Below are positions 51,771-60,894 of a stretch of DNA of 64,000 bases, piece by piece; within the stretch, counting starts at the first letter, position 1; each line of letters opens with the position of its first letter. The stretch comes from DAHUYF01 sp035945115 (GTDB lineage: Bacteria; Pseudomonadota; Alphaproteobacteria; ATCC43930; CGMCC-115725), in NCBI GenBank assembly GCA_035945115.1, contig DASZAN010000097.1, positions 1-64,000 on the forward strand, in the 5' to 3' direction. The notes beneath the pieces were generated by a model. The model ran no database searches. It saw nothing but the letters and a program-made list of their open reading frames with translations, and was not told the origin of the DNA. The position numbers and the translations under genes were made by a program.

Positions 51771-54529
51771 CCGACGCGATCAAATTCATCCTCGACGGCG
51801 CCGAGGTCGAGGCGGCGTCGGGCGAGACGATTTGGCAGGTGGCGAACCGGCGCGGCGTCGAGATTCCCCATCTCTGCTACAGCCCGGCGCCCGGCTATCG
51901 CCCTGACGGCAATTGCCGCGCTTGCATGGTGGAGATCGAGGGGGAGCGCGTGCTCGCCGCTTCCTGCATTCGCAAGCCCGCCGCCGGCATGAAGGTGAAG
52001 ACGGCGTCCGAGCGCGCCAAGGCCTCGCGCAAGCTCGTCTTCGAGCTTCTCGTCGGCGATCAGCCCGAGCGCGCCACGGCGCACGATCCCGACTCGCGCT
52101 TCTGGCGCTGGGCCGATCGCGTCGGCGTCGGTGACAGTCGCTTCCCCAAGACCGCACATCCCGGCGCCGACCGCAGCCATCCTGCCATGGCGGTCAATCT
52201 CGATGCCTGCATCGAATGCACGCTCTGCGTCCGCGCCTGCCGCGAGGTGCAGGTGAATGATGTCATCGGCATGATGGGCCGCGGGCATGGCGAGAAGATC
52301 GTCTTCGATTTCGACGATCCCATGGGCGAGAGCACCTGCGTCGCTTGCGGCGAATGCGTGCAGGCGTGTCCCACCGGCGCGCTCATGCCGGCGACGCTCG
52401 TCGACGAGAACAGCGTCTTCACCACCAAGCCCGACCGCGAGGTGGCGAGCGTCTGTCCTTATTGCGGCGTCGGCTGCCAGCTCACCTACAAGATCAAGGA
52501 CGACAAGATCCTCTATGTCGACGGCCGCGACGGCCCCTCGAACCAGAATCGCCTCTGCGTCAAAGGCCGCTTCGGCTTCGACTACGTGCATCACCCGCAT
52601 CGGCTGACGGTGCCGCTCATCCGCAAGGAGGGCGTGGCGAAGAGCACGCATGACCAGATCGATCCCGCCAATCCTTGGACGCATTTCCGTCGCGCGAGCT
52701 GGGACGAGGCGCTCGACCGCGCGGCGCATGGGCTGAAGCGCATCCGCGATCAGCATGGCGGCAAGGCGCTTTCCGGATTCGGCTCGGCCAAAGGCTCGAA
52801 CGAGGAGGCCTATCTCTTCCAGAAGCTGGTCCGCACCGGCTTCGGCACCAACAATGTCGATCACTGCACGCGGCTCTGCCATGCCTCGTCGGTGGCGGCC
52901 TTGATGGAAGGCATCGGTTCGGGCGCGGTGACGGCGCCCTTCATGGCGGCGAAGGACGCCGATGTCATCATCGTCATCGGTGCCAATCCCACCGAGAACC
53001 ATCCGGTCGCCGCCACCTTCTTCAAGAACGCAGTGAAGCGCGGCGTGACGCTCATCGTCATGGACCCACGCGGCCAGACCCTGAAGCGGCATGCGACGCA
53101 CATGCTGCAGTTCAAGCCGGGCCGCGATGTTGCCATGCTCTCGGCGATGCTCAACGTCATCGTCAGCGAGGGGCTTTACGACAAGCAGTATGTGCAGGCG
53201 CATACCGAGGATTTCCAGAAGCTTGCCGAGAACGTAAAGGACTTCCCGCCGGAGAAGATGGCGGAGATTTGCGGTATCGACGCCGATACCTTGCGCCTCG
53301 TCGCACGCAAATACGCGCGTGCGCAGGCGGCGATCATCTTTTGGGGCATGGGCATCTCGCAGCACGTGCACGGCACGGACAATTCGCGCCGTCTCATCGC
53401 GCTCTCGCTGGTGACCGGCCAGATCGGCCGGCCCGGCACCGGGCTTCATCCGCTGCGCGGCCAGAACAATGTGCAGGGCGCGTCGGATGCCGGCCTCATC
53501 CCGATGGTCTATCCCGATTACCAGTCGGTCGAGGATCCAAAGGTGCGCGAATTCTACGAGAAGCTCTGGGGCACCAAGCTCGATCCCAAGCGCGGCCTCA
53601 CCGTGGTCGAGATCATGAACGCCGTCCATGACGGCGTCATTCGCGGCATGTACATCATGGGCGAGAACCCCGCCATGTCCGATCCCGATGTCGAGCATGC
53701 CCGCGAGGCCCTCGCCAAGCTCGAGCACCTCGTGGTCCAGGACATTTTTTTGACGGAGACGGCGCAGTATGCCGACGTGGTCCTGCCCGCCTCGGCGTGG
53801 CCCGAGAAGACCGGCACGGTCTCCAACACCAACCGCCAAGTGCAGATGGGCCGCAAGGCGCTGCCGCTGCCCGGCGAGGCGCGCGAGGACTTGGCGATCA
53901 TCATCGACCTCGCGAAGCGCATCGGCCTCGACTGGACGTACTCGCATCCCAGCGAGGTCTTCGCCGAGATGAAGAAGGCGATGCCGTCGCTCGACAACAT
54001 CACCTGGGAGCGGCTCGAGCGCGAGAACTCCGTGACGTATCCCTGCGACGCCGAGGACAAGCCCGGCAACGACATCGTCTTCGGCGACGGCTTTCCGACG
54101 CCATCGAAACGCGGCAAGCTCGTGCCGGTCGAGCTCGTGCCGCCGGCGGAGGAGCCGGACGAGCACTACCCGATGGTGCTCACCACCGGCCGGCAGCTCG
54201 AGCATTGGCACACTGGCGCCATGACGCGGCGCGCGAGCGTGCTCGACGAGCTCGAGCCCGAAGCGGTAGCGAGCCTTTCACCCTCGGACCTGCGCCGCAT
54301 GGGCCTCAAGCCCGGCAGCATGATCCGCGTCGCCACCCGGCGCGGCGCCATCGAATTGAAGGCGCGCGCCGACGGCGCCATCCCGCCCGGCATGGTCTTC
54401 ATCCCCTTCTGCTATGCCGAGGCCGCCGCCAACATCCTCACCAATCCGCAGCTCGACCCCGTCGGCAAGATCCCCGAGTTCAAATATTGCGCCGCCAAGG
54501 TCGAGCCGGTCGCAGCGCCCGCCGAGTAA
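51767..54529 (+). CDS. NAD-dependent formate dehydrogenase, alpha subunit (Mo/W-bis-MGD)
   Basis: This 920-residue catalytic subunit has an N-terminal NuoG-like part with a [2Fe-2S] site (PHLCYSPAPGYRPDGNCRAC), two 4Fe-4S motifs (CIECTLCVRACREVQ and CVACGECVQACPTGA) and the CPYCGVGCQLTY cluster. The molybdopterin domain carries the metal-ligating Cys371 in DHCTRLCHASSV, so it is a cysteine, not selenocysteine, enzyme. GTG start at 51767 in a GTGA overlap. It oxidises formate to CO2, completing oxalate catabolism. The chaperone gene fdhD (fdsC) is not in the window. Confidence 0.94.
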   Translation: MTDAIKFILDGAEVEAASGETIWQVANRRGVEIPHLCYSPAPGYRPDGNCRACMVEIEGERVLAASCIRKPAAGMKVKTASERAKASRKLVFELLVGDQPERATAHDPDSRFWRWADRVGVGDSRFPKTAHPGADRSHPAMAVNLDACIECTLCVRACREVQVNDVIGMMGRGHGEKIVFDFDDPMGESTCVACGECVQACPTGALMPATLVDENSVFTTKPDREVASVCPYCGVGCQLTYKIKDDKILYVDGRDGPSNQNRLCVKGRFGFDYVHHPHRLTVPLIRKEGVAKSTHDQIDPANPWTHFRRASWDEALDRAAHGLKRIRDQHGGKALSGFGSAKGSNEEAYLFQKLVRTGFGTNNVDHCTRLCHASSVAALMEGIGSGAVTAPFMAAKDADVIIVIGANPTENHPVAATFFKNAVKRGVTLIVMDPRGQTLKRHATHMLQFKPGRDVAMLSAMLNVIVSEGLYDKQYVQAHTEDFQKLAENVKDFPPEKMAEICGIDADTLRLVARKYARAQAAIIFWGMGISQHVHGTDNSRRLIALSLVTGQIGRPGTGLHPLRGQNNVQGASDAGLIPMVYPDYQSVEDPKVREFYEKLWGTKLDPKRGLTVVEIMNAVHDGVIRGMYIMGENPAMSDPDVEHAREALAKLEHLVVQDIFLTETAQYADVVLPASAWPEKTGTVSNTNRQVQMGRKALPLPGEAREDLAIIIDLAKRIGLDWTYSHPSEVFAEMKKAMPSLDNITWERLERENSVTYPCDAEDKPGNDIVFGDGFPTPSKRGKLVPVELVPPAEEPDEHYPMVLTTGRQLEHWHTGAMTRRASVLDELEPEAVASLSPSDLRRMGLKPGSMIRVATRRGAIELKARADGAIPPGMVFIPFCYAEAAANILTNPQLDPVGKIPEFKYCAAKVEPVAAPAE

Positions 54530-54641
54530 CGCGTAAATGAACAAAACGTAAGGTGTCGGTGTCCCCGCGAGTGCCTATTATCTAGGTACAGGGTTCGTGC
54601 GCAGGCGCCTCGCCCGGCCGCGCGCGGGTAAGGAGGAGACC

Positions 54642-54938
54642 ATGACGAAGGCAACGACAGGCGCTCTCTTGGCCGCAGCGATCGGGTTATCGCTGGTCGC
54701 CTGCGCGGGCTATGAGCCGGGCCGCGTCTCCTCCGCCATCGGAACAAGCCAGGGCGCCTACAGCAATCCGCTCGAAACGCCGACGCAATATCGCGTGCCG
54801 CAGACGAACATCGTCACCAGCGGGATCCCCGGCGAAAGCGGCGTTTCGGCGGTCAGCAGCGCACTGAGCGGAGGCGGCGGTGGCGGTGCAGGCGGCGGTG
54901 GTGGTGGTGGCGGCGCCGGTGGTGGCAGCGGTCGCTGA
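54642..54938 (+). CDS. Small glycine-rich lipoprotein
   Basis: This 98-residue protein has ATG at 54642 with AAGGAGGAG just upstream. The signal peptide LAAAIGLSLVACAG ends in a lipobox (LVAC), so it should be a lipid-anchored protein. The mature chain has SAIGTSQGAYSNPLETPTQY, then VPQTNIVTSGIPGESGVSAV, and ends in a run of about 25 residues that are nearly all glycine. No family recognised. It lies between the formate dehydrogenase and a convergent sulfotransferase gene. Confidence 0.7.
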   Translation: MTKATTGALLAAAIGLSLVACAGYEPGRVSSAIGTSQGAYSNPLETPTQYRVPQTNIVTSGIPGESGVSAVSSALSGGGGGGAGGGGGGGGAGGGSGR

Positions 54939-54942
54939 GCGG

Positions 54943-55881
54943 TCAGAACCAGTATTGGTGGGTCCCATCGGCGACGGTGCCGGCATTGAGCGCCATCGCC
55001 GCTGGCTTGCCCGCGACGCCAAGGAACGCGAAGAGCCGGTGCTGCGCCGCGGCTTCGCCGAGCTCTTCCGTGCGCAAGAGGAAAACGCGCGCGGGCCAAT
55101 GGTCGGCGAGGGCGCGGAGGGCCTCATTGTACTCACGGACGTAGCGGCGAATGGCCTCGAGCTTGACGCCATCGGGGTCGCTCGCCGCGCCTGGCGGCAG
55201 CGGAAACGTCGGATAGGCGGGATCCCAGATGTTGTGCCGCCAGATGCCATTGTTGGGTGGCGCCCAGTGATTGATCGAGCCACGCCCCAGCGCCTTCCGC
55301 GCCAGGAATGATCGGGCGCACGCTTCGAGCTCGCGGTGAAGGCCGACGATCTTGCCGTCGGGAAAGCGCGCGAGAAACGACTCGGCGAGATTGAGCCACC
55401 AGTGCGAGACGTCGAAGACGAGCGCGAAGTGCCCGGCGAGGCGCGCCAAGCGCTCGAAATGGAAGTCGCGCTGCTCGGCGAGCGGCTCCCAGTAGACGAG
55501 CGGTGGATTTTCGTGAGTGGCGATGCTGCCGGCCGCCGATCCGACGAGCGCCGTCAGGCTGGTCGAGCCGCAACGCCCGCTGCCGAGGCCGAGCACGACG
55601 CTCCCAGGCGATGCGCGGCGCGGCCGTCCCGCCAAGAGCCGCTCGAGGTTCTCGAAATAAGCCGCGCGCAGCGGCGCAAGCGGAAAGGTGTCGCCGATGA
55701 TGCTGAGGAGATGCTGGCCGCGTTCGACGGTGCCGAGCGGAAAGCGATCCCGCTGCATCGCGAAGAGAACGCGCGCGAGATTCTCACGCGCGCCGCGGTC
55801 GTAAGGATCACTGCTCCGCCGCGCCGCCCAGTGATGCGCTTCCGCGGTGAGCGCGGCGATGTTTGCTTCGTTGCCCGACAC
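54943..55881 (-). CDS. Sulfotransferase-family protein
   Basis: This 312-residue protein has the 5'-phosphosulfate (PAPS) loop-like sequence LGLGSGRCGSTSLTALVGSA near residue 100 and a later KIVGLHRELEACARSFLA, which matches the 3'-phosphate-binding strand-helix of sulfotransferases. An N-terminal helical segment of about 90 residues precedes the domain. The acceptor is unknown. The start is a GTG at 55881, two bases from a palindromic repeat whose purine-rich strand (GAGGGGG) would serve as ribosome site. No other sulfation gene is nearby. Confidence 0.8.
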   Translation of the reverse strand: MSGNEANIAALTAEAHHWAARRSSDPYDRGARENLARVLFAMQRDRFPLGTVERGQHLLSIIGDTFPLAPLRAAYFENLERLLAGRPRRASPGSVVLGLGSGRCGSTSLTALVGSAAGSIATHENPPLVYWEPLAEQRDFHFERLARLAGHFALVFDVSHWWLNLAESFLARFPDGKIVGLHRELEACARSFLARKALGRGSINHWAPPNNGIWRHNIWDPAYPTFPLPPGAASDPDGVKLEAIRRYVREYNEALRALADHWPARVFLLRTEELGEAAAQHRLFAFLGVAGKPAAMALNAGTVADGTHQYWF

Positions 55882-55882
55882 G

Positions 55883-55976
55883 CCCCCTCACCCTGTCCCT
55901 CTCCCCGCTGGGGAGAGGGAACGATGCCGCGCCGTCATCCCCCTCTCCCCTCGGGGAGAGGGTTGGGGTGAGGGGG
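55883..55976. repeat. GC-rich double-hairpin repeat, copy 1
   Basis: Outer arms CCCCCTCACCC (55883-55893) and GGGTGAGGGGG enclose two hairpins with identical 10-bp stems CCCTCTCCCC/GGGGAGAGGG at 55897-55919 and 55941-55962. It lies between the sulfotransferase start and the porin 3' end. The copy at 58892-58982 is the same element in the opposite orientation. Elements of this form are widespread dispersed repeats in proteobacterial genomes. Confidence 0.85.
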
Positions 55977-56026
55977 TCGGCGCTCCAGCCGCATCATGAC
56001 AAAGGAAGGCGCACGGCAAAAGCAAA

Positions 56027-56051
56027 GCGGCGGCCCGGAGGGGGCCGCCGC
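56027..56051 (-). terminator. Intrinsic terminator of the porin gene
   Basis: A perfect 10-bp stem (56027-56036, GCGGCGGCCC, with 56042-56051) lies 18 bases after the porin stop. On the - strand it is followed by TTTGCTTTTGCC, a reasonable T-rich tail. Confidence 0.75.
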
Positions 56052-56069
56052 AAGGTGGCGGGAGGATGG

Positions 56070-57569
56070 TTAGAACCGGAAGGTGGTGCCGACGGAAATG
56101 CCGGCGAGATCTTTGCCGGGGAAGGTCTCGTTGAATTGGTTGCGCTGTGCGGCGACGATGCCGTGGCCGCCGGTGCCGAGCACGAAGTGGCCGCAGGGAT
56201 GGTTGTGCATGTAGCTCCCAGCCGCATAGACGCTGACCGCCGGACTGAAATAGTGGCGGAAGCCGAGCGAAAACTGATCGGCGGCATCGTCGTTGTTGTT
56301 CGGGGTATTGGTCGCGGGATTGGCGGTTTGCGGGCAGAGCTCCCCTTGGGCAGGCGTCGTTACGTTGAAGTTCACAGTGGAATTGATAAGCGGGTTGCCC
56401 GGCGTGGCGAAGGCATGGTTGTAGGAGAAACTGACGTCGTCCTTCTCCGTCGCGCGCCAGGTTATGCTAGCGTAAACGCCGTCGCGCGTGCGCTCGTTGA
56501 AATCGTCGGGCATGTTGGTGCGCCGCATGATCTCATAAAGCGCATAGACCTTGACCACGCCAAAATCGTAGCCGCCGCCGAATTTGGCTGCCCATTCGTT
56601 GCGGGTGCTTACGAGACCTGAAATCGCCTGTCCCGAAGACGTGAACGTGGCCGCGGCTATATCATTGGGAATGCCACTCGTGGGAACCACGTCCGAGAGA
56701 CGGTTGACGGCGTGGTGGAGTTCAGCAGCGGCGGTGGCAATGAAATTGCCCTGCTTGAAGATAACGCTGCCGCTGTAGAGATCACCGAAGGCGCCGTCCG
56801 TGCACTCGCCGAAGCCGCTGCCGATCGTCGATGTACCGAGCACGTTGCTGCCGACACCGCCATTGTTGGCATGCGGCTGGTTGACACCGTTCGCCTGGCC
56901 GGCGGCGACTGCCGAGGAATTGCCCGTACTGCCGAAATTGTTCTGCGTGCCGGGGTTGCCGCTGCCGCTCGAACCGAAGGTGCCGCCCGAGCAGGTGTTG
57001 TCGCCGAGCGGGAAGTCGGTGTTGTCGCCGGCGAGGTTCTGGCCTGGGGACCACAGCAAGTTGAACTGGAAGGGGCCCAGATTTGGCGACTCGTACCAGA
57101 TGGCGTGCGCCGCTCGCACCTCAAATTCGACGCGGCTGTCGCCGCCGGTGTTGCTGACGATCGAATTGTAGTCTGCGATCGTGTTCGCGAAGGGGTCCCA
57201 CGCCGCGGTCGAGCTCTTATAGGGCGTGTCGTTCTTGCCGGCCTTGATCGAGCCCCAACTCTTGTTGACGAAGCCGACAAAGCTGTTGCGGAAGCCGAAA
57301 GTGTCCTTGACCGAGGGGGTTGCGGCGACATCCGCCTGGCCTTCGATCTGCGCCACGGCCCGCCAATCGGGACCGAGCGTCGTGCTGCCGCCGAAGCCGA
57401 CATAGGAATTGTTGGATGAGATCGCCGGCAGGCTTTTGAGACCGTTATCGATATAATCGACCGAGACATCGACGCCGCCATAGACGCGGATTTCCGTATC
57501 CGCCGCCCAGGCCGCACCGGTCGAAGCCAGGACGATCGGGAGTACCCAGCATACCCTCGATTTGTTCAT
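56070..57569 (-). CDS. Outer-membrane porin (Gram-negative porin family)
   Basis: This 499-residue beta-barrel protein has signal peptide VCWVLPIVLASTGAAWAADT and the start of barrel TEIRVYGGVDVSVDYIDNG. The family marks are NSYVGFGGSTTLGPDWRAVA, FRNSFVGFVNKSWGSIKAGK (strands around loop 3), WYESPNLGPFQFNLLW, and a terminal Phe (GISVGTTFRF) for BAM recognition. A long Gly/Asn/Ser-rich loop covers about residues 195-250. ATG at 57569 is spaced 8 bases from GGGGG; ATG 57575 is too close. Divergent from the glycosyltransferase gene across 278 bases with an AT-rich block near 57590-57620. Confidence 0.9.
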   Translation of the reverse strand: MNKSRVCWVLPIVLASTGAAWAADTEIRVYGGVDVSVDYIDNGLKSLPAISSNNSYVGFGGSTTLGPDWRAVAQIEGQADVAATPSVKDTFGFRNSFVGFVNKSWGSIKAGKNDTPYKSSTAAWDPFANTIADYNSIVSNTGGDSRVEFEVRAAHAIWYESPNLGPFQFNLLWSPGQNLAGDNTDFPLGDNTCSGGTFGSSGSGNPGTQNNFGSTGNSSAVAAGQANGVNQPHANNGGVGSNVLGTSTIGSGFGECTDGAFGDLYSGSVIFKQGNFIATAAAELHHAVNRLSDVVPTSGIPNDIAAATFTSSGQAISGLVSTRNEWAAKFGGGYDFGVVKVYALYEIMRRTNMPDDFNERTRDGVYASITWRATEKDDVSFSYNHAFATPGNPLINSTVNFNVTTPAQGELCPQTANPATNTPNNNDDAADQFSLGFRHYFSPAVSVYAAGSYMHNHPCGHFVLGTGGHGIVAAQRNQFNETFPGKDLAGISVGTTFRF

Positions 57570-57847
57570 CGACATTCCCCCTGGTATACAAAATTACTAA
57601 TAATCACGGTAGTTAAGTATAGCTCCGCATGCCTCGCTCCTCCCAATGAAAGTTGCGCCAATGGCGGCGAAAGACGGCGTAAGTTGCAGGAATGACACAA
57701 TCGCCGCAAGATCGCGACTCGGCGGTCCATTGACCATCGCAACGGCTGGTTTTGATCGCCGCCGTGGCTAGTCCCGGGTGTCGTTTTCCCGGTTCGGCCG
57801 AGCGCGGAGCAAGGCTAAGGTGACGCCGGGGCGGCGGGAGAGACGGA

Positions 57848-60133
57848 ATGACCGAGCGAGGCGCGGCGAGTCGGCTGAGTGACGCCGCCCAGCTCTTTGA
57901 GGCGGGCCGCCTCGATGCGGCGGCCGAGCTTTGCGCCGCGGTGCGCCGCGAGCAGCCGCGGAGTTTCGATGCGGCCTTTCTCTTGGGCGCGATTCGCGGC
58001 GGTCAGGGCCTTATGGCGGCGGCGGCGGCTTGCTTCCGCGACGCCGCCGCACTCGATCCCCGCTCCTTCCCCGCGCAGCGCAATCTCGGCGTCGCGCTCT
58101 CCGCTTTGGGCCAACACGAGGCAGCAGCGGCGAGCTTCGCGCGCGCGCTCGAGCTCAATCCCAAAGACGCGGCGACGCATAACGATCTCGGCGTGACGCT
58201 GGCGCGATTGCGGCGCCACGAGGGCGCCCTCGCGCATTTCGACCGGGCGCTCGCGCTCAAGCCCGGCTTTGCCGATGCCATCGGCAACCGCGGTGCTACG
58301 CTGCTGGCGATCGATCGCGCGGCGGATGCGGTGGCGACGTTCGAGCGGGTGCTCGCGCTCAATCAGCGCGACGCCGATGCGCATCACAATCTCGGCACCG
58401 CCCTGAACAAGCTGCGACGCCACGCGGACGCGATTGCGAGCTTCGAGCGGGCGATCATGCTCCGGCCCGATCATGCCGCCGCCAACAACGGGTTGGGCGT
58501 GGCGCTCGCGGCACTGGGCCGGGAAGAAGCGGCGGCGGCAAGCTTCGAGCGCGCGCTCGCGCTCCAGCCAGGCTATCTCGAGGCTCGCCTCAATCTCGCC
58601 AACGTGCTCAGGAGCGTGAAGCGCTACGAGGCGGCACTGGCGAACGCGATGGCGGTGCTGGAGGGCATGCCCGACGATGCCGCAGCGCTCACGCTCGCCG
58701 CCGCGCTGAAGCGCCATCTCTGCCGCTGGGAGGGCCTTGCGGAGATCGACGCCCGGTTGCTGGCGCAAGTGGCGGCGGGCAAAGGCGCGGTGTTGCCTTT
58801 TGTGTTCCTGACGGTCGTCGACGATCCCGCGGCGCAGATGCAATGTGCGCGGCAATATTGGATGAGCAAGCGGGCTCACTCCGCGGAGCGTCCCCTCACC
58901 CCAACCCTCTCCCCAAGGGGAGAGGGAGGAACGGGGCCGCGCTTCCCCTCTCCCCAGCGGGGAGAGGGACCGGGTGAGGGGGCGGCTCCGCGCCGCACAG
59001 CGAGTCCGACTGCGCGACTACGGCTCGGCTATCTCTCCGCCGATTTCCATGACCACGCGACGGCGCGCCTCGCGGCCTCGCTCTTCGAGGCGCATGATCG
59101 CACGCGCTTCGAGGTCGTCGCTTTTTCCACCGGCCCCGACGACCGCAGTGCCATGCGGCGACGGCTCCAAGCGGGCTTCGACCGATTTTTCGATCTCCGC
59201 AGGGAAAGCGACGAAGCGGTCGCCGCGTGCATTCGCGACGCCGGCATCGACATCCTCATCGATCTCAAGGGATATACCGAAGAGGGCCGCCTCGACGCCC
59301 TGGCGCCCCGCGCGGCACCGTTGCAAGTGCACTATCTGGGATATCCCGGCACGCTCGGCGGCGATGCCGTCGACTACTTCATTGCCGACCGCATCGTCGT
59401 GCCGCCGGGCGCCGAGCGATTCTTCACCGAGCAGCTCGTCTTCCTCGACGGCTGCTATCAGGTGAACGATCGCCATCGCGCCATTGCGGCGGAGACGCCC
59501 AGTCGCGCGCAGGCGGGCTTGCCCGAGAATGGTTTCGTCTTCTGCTGCTTCAACAACAATTACAAGATCACGCCCGCGGTGTTTGACGTGTGGATGCGGC
59601 TCTTGGCGGCGGTCGAGGGCAGCGTGCTCTGGCTCTTGGCCGACCGGGGCTCGGAAGACAATCTGCGCCGCGAGGCGGAAAGCCGTGGCGTCGACCCGCG
59701 CCGGCTCGTCTTCGCGCCGCGCCTGCCGCTCGCCGCGCATCTCGCGCGCCATCGCGTTGCCGATCTCTTCCTCGACACGGCGCCCGTCAACGCGCACACC
59801 ACCGCGAGCGACGCGCTCTGGGCCGGTCTGCCGCTCATGACCTGTGCCGGCCAAAGCTTCGTCGCCCGCGTCGCCGCGAGCCTCCTCTCCGCGCTGGGCT
59901 TGGCGGAGATCGTCACCGCCGATCTCGAGCAATACGAGAGGCTCGCCCTTGCGTTTGCCCGCGATCCGGCGCGACTCGCCGCGCTTAGGCGACGGCTCGA
60001 GGCGGCGCGTCTCACGGCGCCGCTCTTCGACACCCTCCGCACCTGCCGTCAGCTTGAGACGGCCTACCTCACCATGGAAGAAACCCGCCGCCGCGGCGAT
60101 CCGCCGCGCTCCTTCACCGTGCGGGCGCCCTGA
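57848..60133 (+). CDS. TPR/GT41-family glycosyltransferase (OGT/SPINDLY-like)
   Basis: The 761-residue protein starts with about seven TPR units (residues about 10-270; repeats of ALELNPKDAATHNDLGVTLA type). The C-terminal GT41 domain begins at RLRLGYLSADFHDHATARLA (about 395), with VHYLGYPGTLGGDAVDYFIA, FCCFNNNYKITPAVFDVWMR and the nucleotide-sugar site LFLDTAPVNAHTTASDALWA. Such bacterial enzymes transfer sugars to proteins. Residues about 349-379 are encoded by the palindromic repeat (PLTPTLSPRGEGG, PSPQRGEGPGEG), inserted between the TPR and catalytic parts without breaking the frame. Confidence 0.9.
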   Translation: MTERGAASRLSDAAQLFEAGRLDAAAELCAAVRREQPRSFDAAFLLGAIRGGQGLMAAAAACFRDAAALDPRSFPAQRNLGVALSALGQHEAAAASFARALELNPKDAATHNDLGVTLARLRRHEGALAHFDRALALKPGFADAIGNRGATLLAIDRAADAVATFERVLALNQRDADAHHNLGTALNKLRRHADAIASFERAIMLRPDHAAANNGLGVALAALGREEAAAASFERALALQPGYLEARLNLANVLRSVKRYEAALANAMAVLEGMPDDAAALTLAAALKRHLCRWEGLAEIDARLLAQVAAGKGAVLPFVFLTVVDDPAAQMQCARQYWMSKRAHSAERPLTPTLSPRGEGGTGPRFPSPQRGEGPGEGAAPRRTASPTARLRLGYLSADFHDHATARLAASLFEAHDRTRFEVVAFSTGPDDRSAMRRRLQAGFDRFFDLRRESDEAVAACIRDAGIDILIDLKGYTEEGRLDALAPRAAPLQVHYLGYPGTLGGDAVDYFIADRIVVPPGAERFFTEQLVFLDGCYQVNDRHRAIAAETPSRAQAGLPENGFVFCCFNNNYKITPAVFDVWMRLLAAVEGSVLWLLADRGSEDNLRREAESRGVDPRRLVFAPRLPLAAHLARHRVADLFLDTAPVNAHTTASDALWAGLPLMTCAGQSFVARVAASLLSALGLAEIVTADLEQYERLALAFARDPARLAALRRRLEAARLTAPLFDTLRTCRQLETAYLTMEETRRRGDPPRSFTVRAP
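58892..58982. repeat. GC-rich double-hairpin repeat, copy 2, inside the GT41 gene
   Basis: CCCCTCACCC (58892-58901) and GGGTGAGGGG (from 58972) enclose hairpins 58905-58926 and 58946-58968, both with the CCCTCTCCCC stem. Relative to the copy at 55883-55976 it is inverted. The coding frame passes through it with no stop, adding about 30 residues rich in Pro, Gly, Ser, Arg and Glu. Confidence 0.88.
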
Positions 60134-60136
60134 GGA

Positions 60137-60760
60137 TCAGCGCGAGAGGATGATCTTGTAGAAATTGGGCGAAGCTTGGCCCGCCACCGTCGGGACCTTC
60201 TCGATGAAGTCGGTGTGCCAACCTTGCGCGGCCATTTCCTGGCGGGTGAGCGTCCCGGCGGTGCCGCAATCGAACTTCTCGGTGTCGGCTGGGAATTCTG
60301 GGTAGGACTTCAGGCTGCGGCATGACGCGGCGCGCAGCGCCGGCGCTGCTGTGGCGGGGGCTGCTGCATAAGTGGGCACCGCCGCTGGCGCCGCGGCCGT
60401 AACCGTCGGGGTACCCTGGATCGGCAAGGGCGCCGAGACCGGCGGCGGCGCGATGGTCACGACCGGACGGCCATTCACCACCGTGGCGCTCGGCGGCGCC
60501 TGGGTCTGGTATTGCGGCTGATAGATGGGCTCGGTCGGCGCGGCCGGTTGCTGGTATTGCTGGGGTGCGGCGGGCGCTGCGGCTGTCGGGGCGCTGCCGC
60601 CTTCCGGATGCGTCTTCTTGTACTCTTCCCACTCGTCGTAGGTGAAGCTCTGGCCGTCCGAGAAGATCAAATCGCCGGCGCCAATGGAAAAGCGCGCCTC
60701 GGCCAGCGACGGCGAGAGGCCGGCAGCGACGACGAGAGCGGCAATGAGCCGACGATCCAA
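60137..60760 (-). CDS. Exported Pro/Ala/Gln-rich protein, function unknown
   Basis: This 207-residue protein has signal peptide LIAALVVAAGLSPSLAEA, a short conserved-looking segment (FSIGAGDLIFSDGQSFTYDE, WEEYKKTHPEG), a linker of about 90 residues rich in Pro, Ala, Gln and Thr, and a C-terminal domain with two cysteines (ASCRSLKSYP, KFDCGTAGTLTRQEMAAQGW). The ends look structured and the middle disordered. No family recognised. It converges on the GT41 gene with a 3-base gap. Confidence 0.7.
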   Translation of the reverse strand: MDRRLIAALVVAAGLSPSLAEARFSIGAGDLIFSDGQSFTYDEWEEYKKTHPEGGSAPTAAAPAAPQQYQQPAAPTEPIYQPQYQTQAPPSATVVNGRPVVTIAPPPVSAPLPIQGTPTVTAAAPAAVPTYAAAPATAAPALRAASCRSLKSYPEFPADTEKFDCGTAGTLTRQEMAAQGWHTDFIEKVPTVAGQASPNFYKIILSR

Positions 60761-60894
60761 CGGAACCTCCGGCGGCAGATGACGCGCTCAGTCTAATCGC
60801 GATCGGCGCATTCCACAATCGATCGCTGCTGAAAGGCGCCGGCGCTTCGGCTAGAGTTCGGCCGGGCCGGGCATTTGCCAGTGATGGGGAGAAC

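Noticed and set aside
51395..54211. Very long open frame on the - strand opposite the formate dehydrogenase alpha gene
   Set aside because: It is the mirror of a high-GC coding region; its translation is rich in His, Arg and Ala without motifs, while the + strand carries complete Fe-S and molybdopterin motifs.
55883..55976. CRISPR-like appearance of the repeated CCCTCTCCCC blocks
   Set aside because: There are only two stems per element, no regular spacers and no cas genes; it is a dispersed palindromic repeat.
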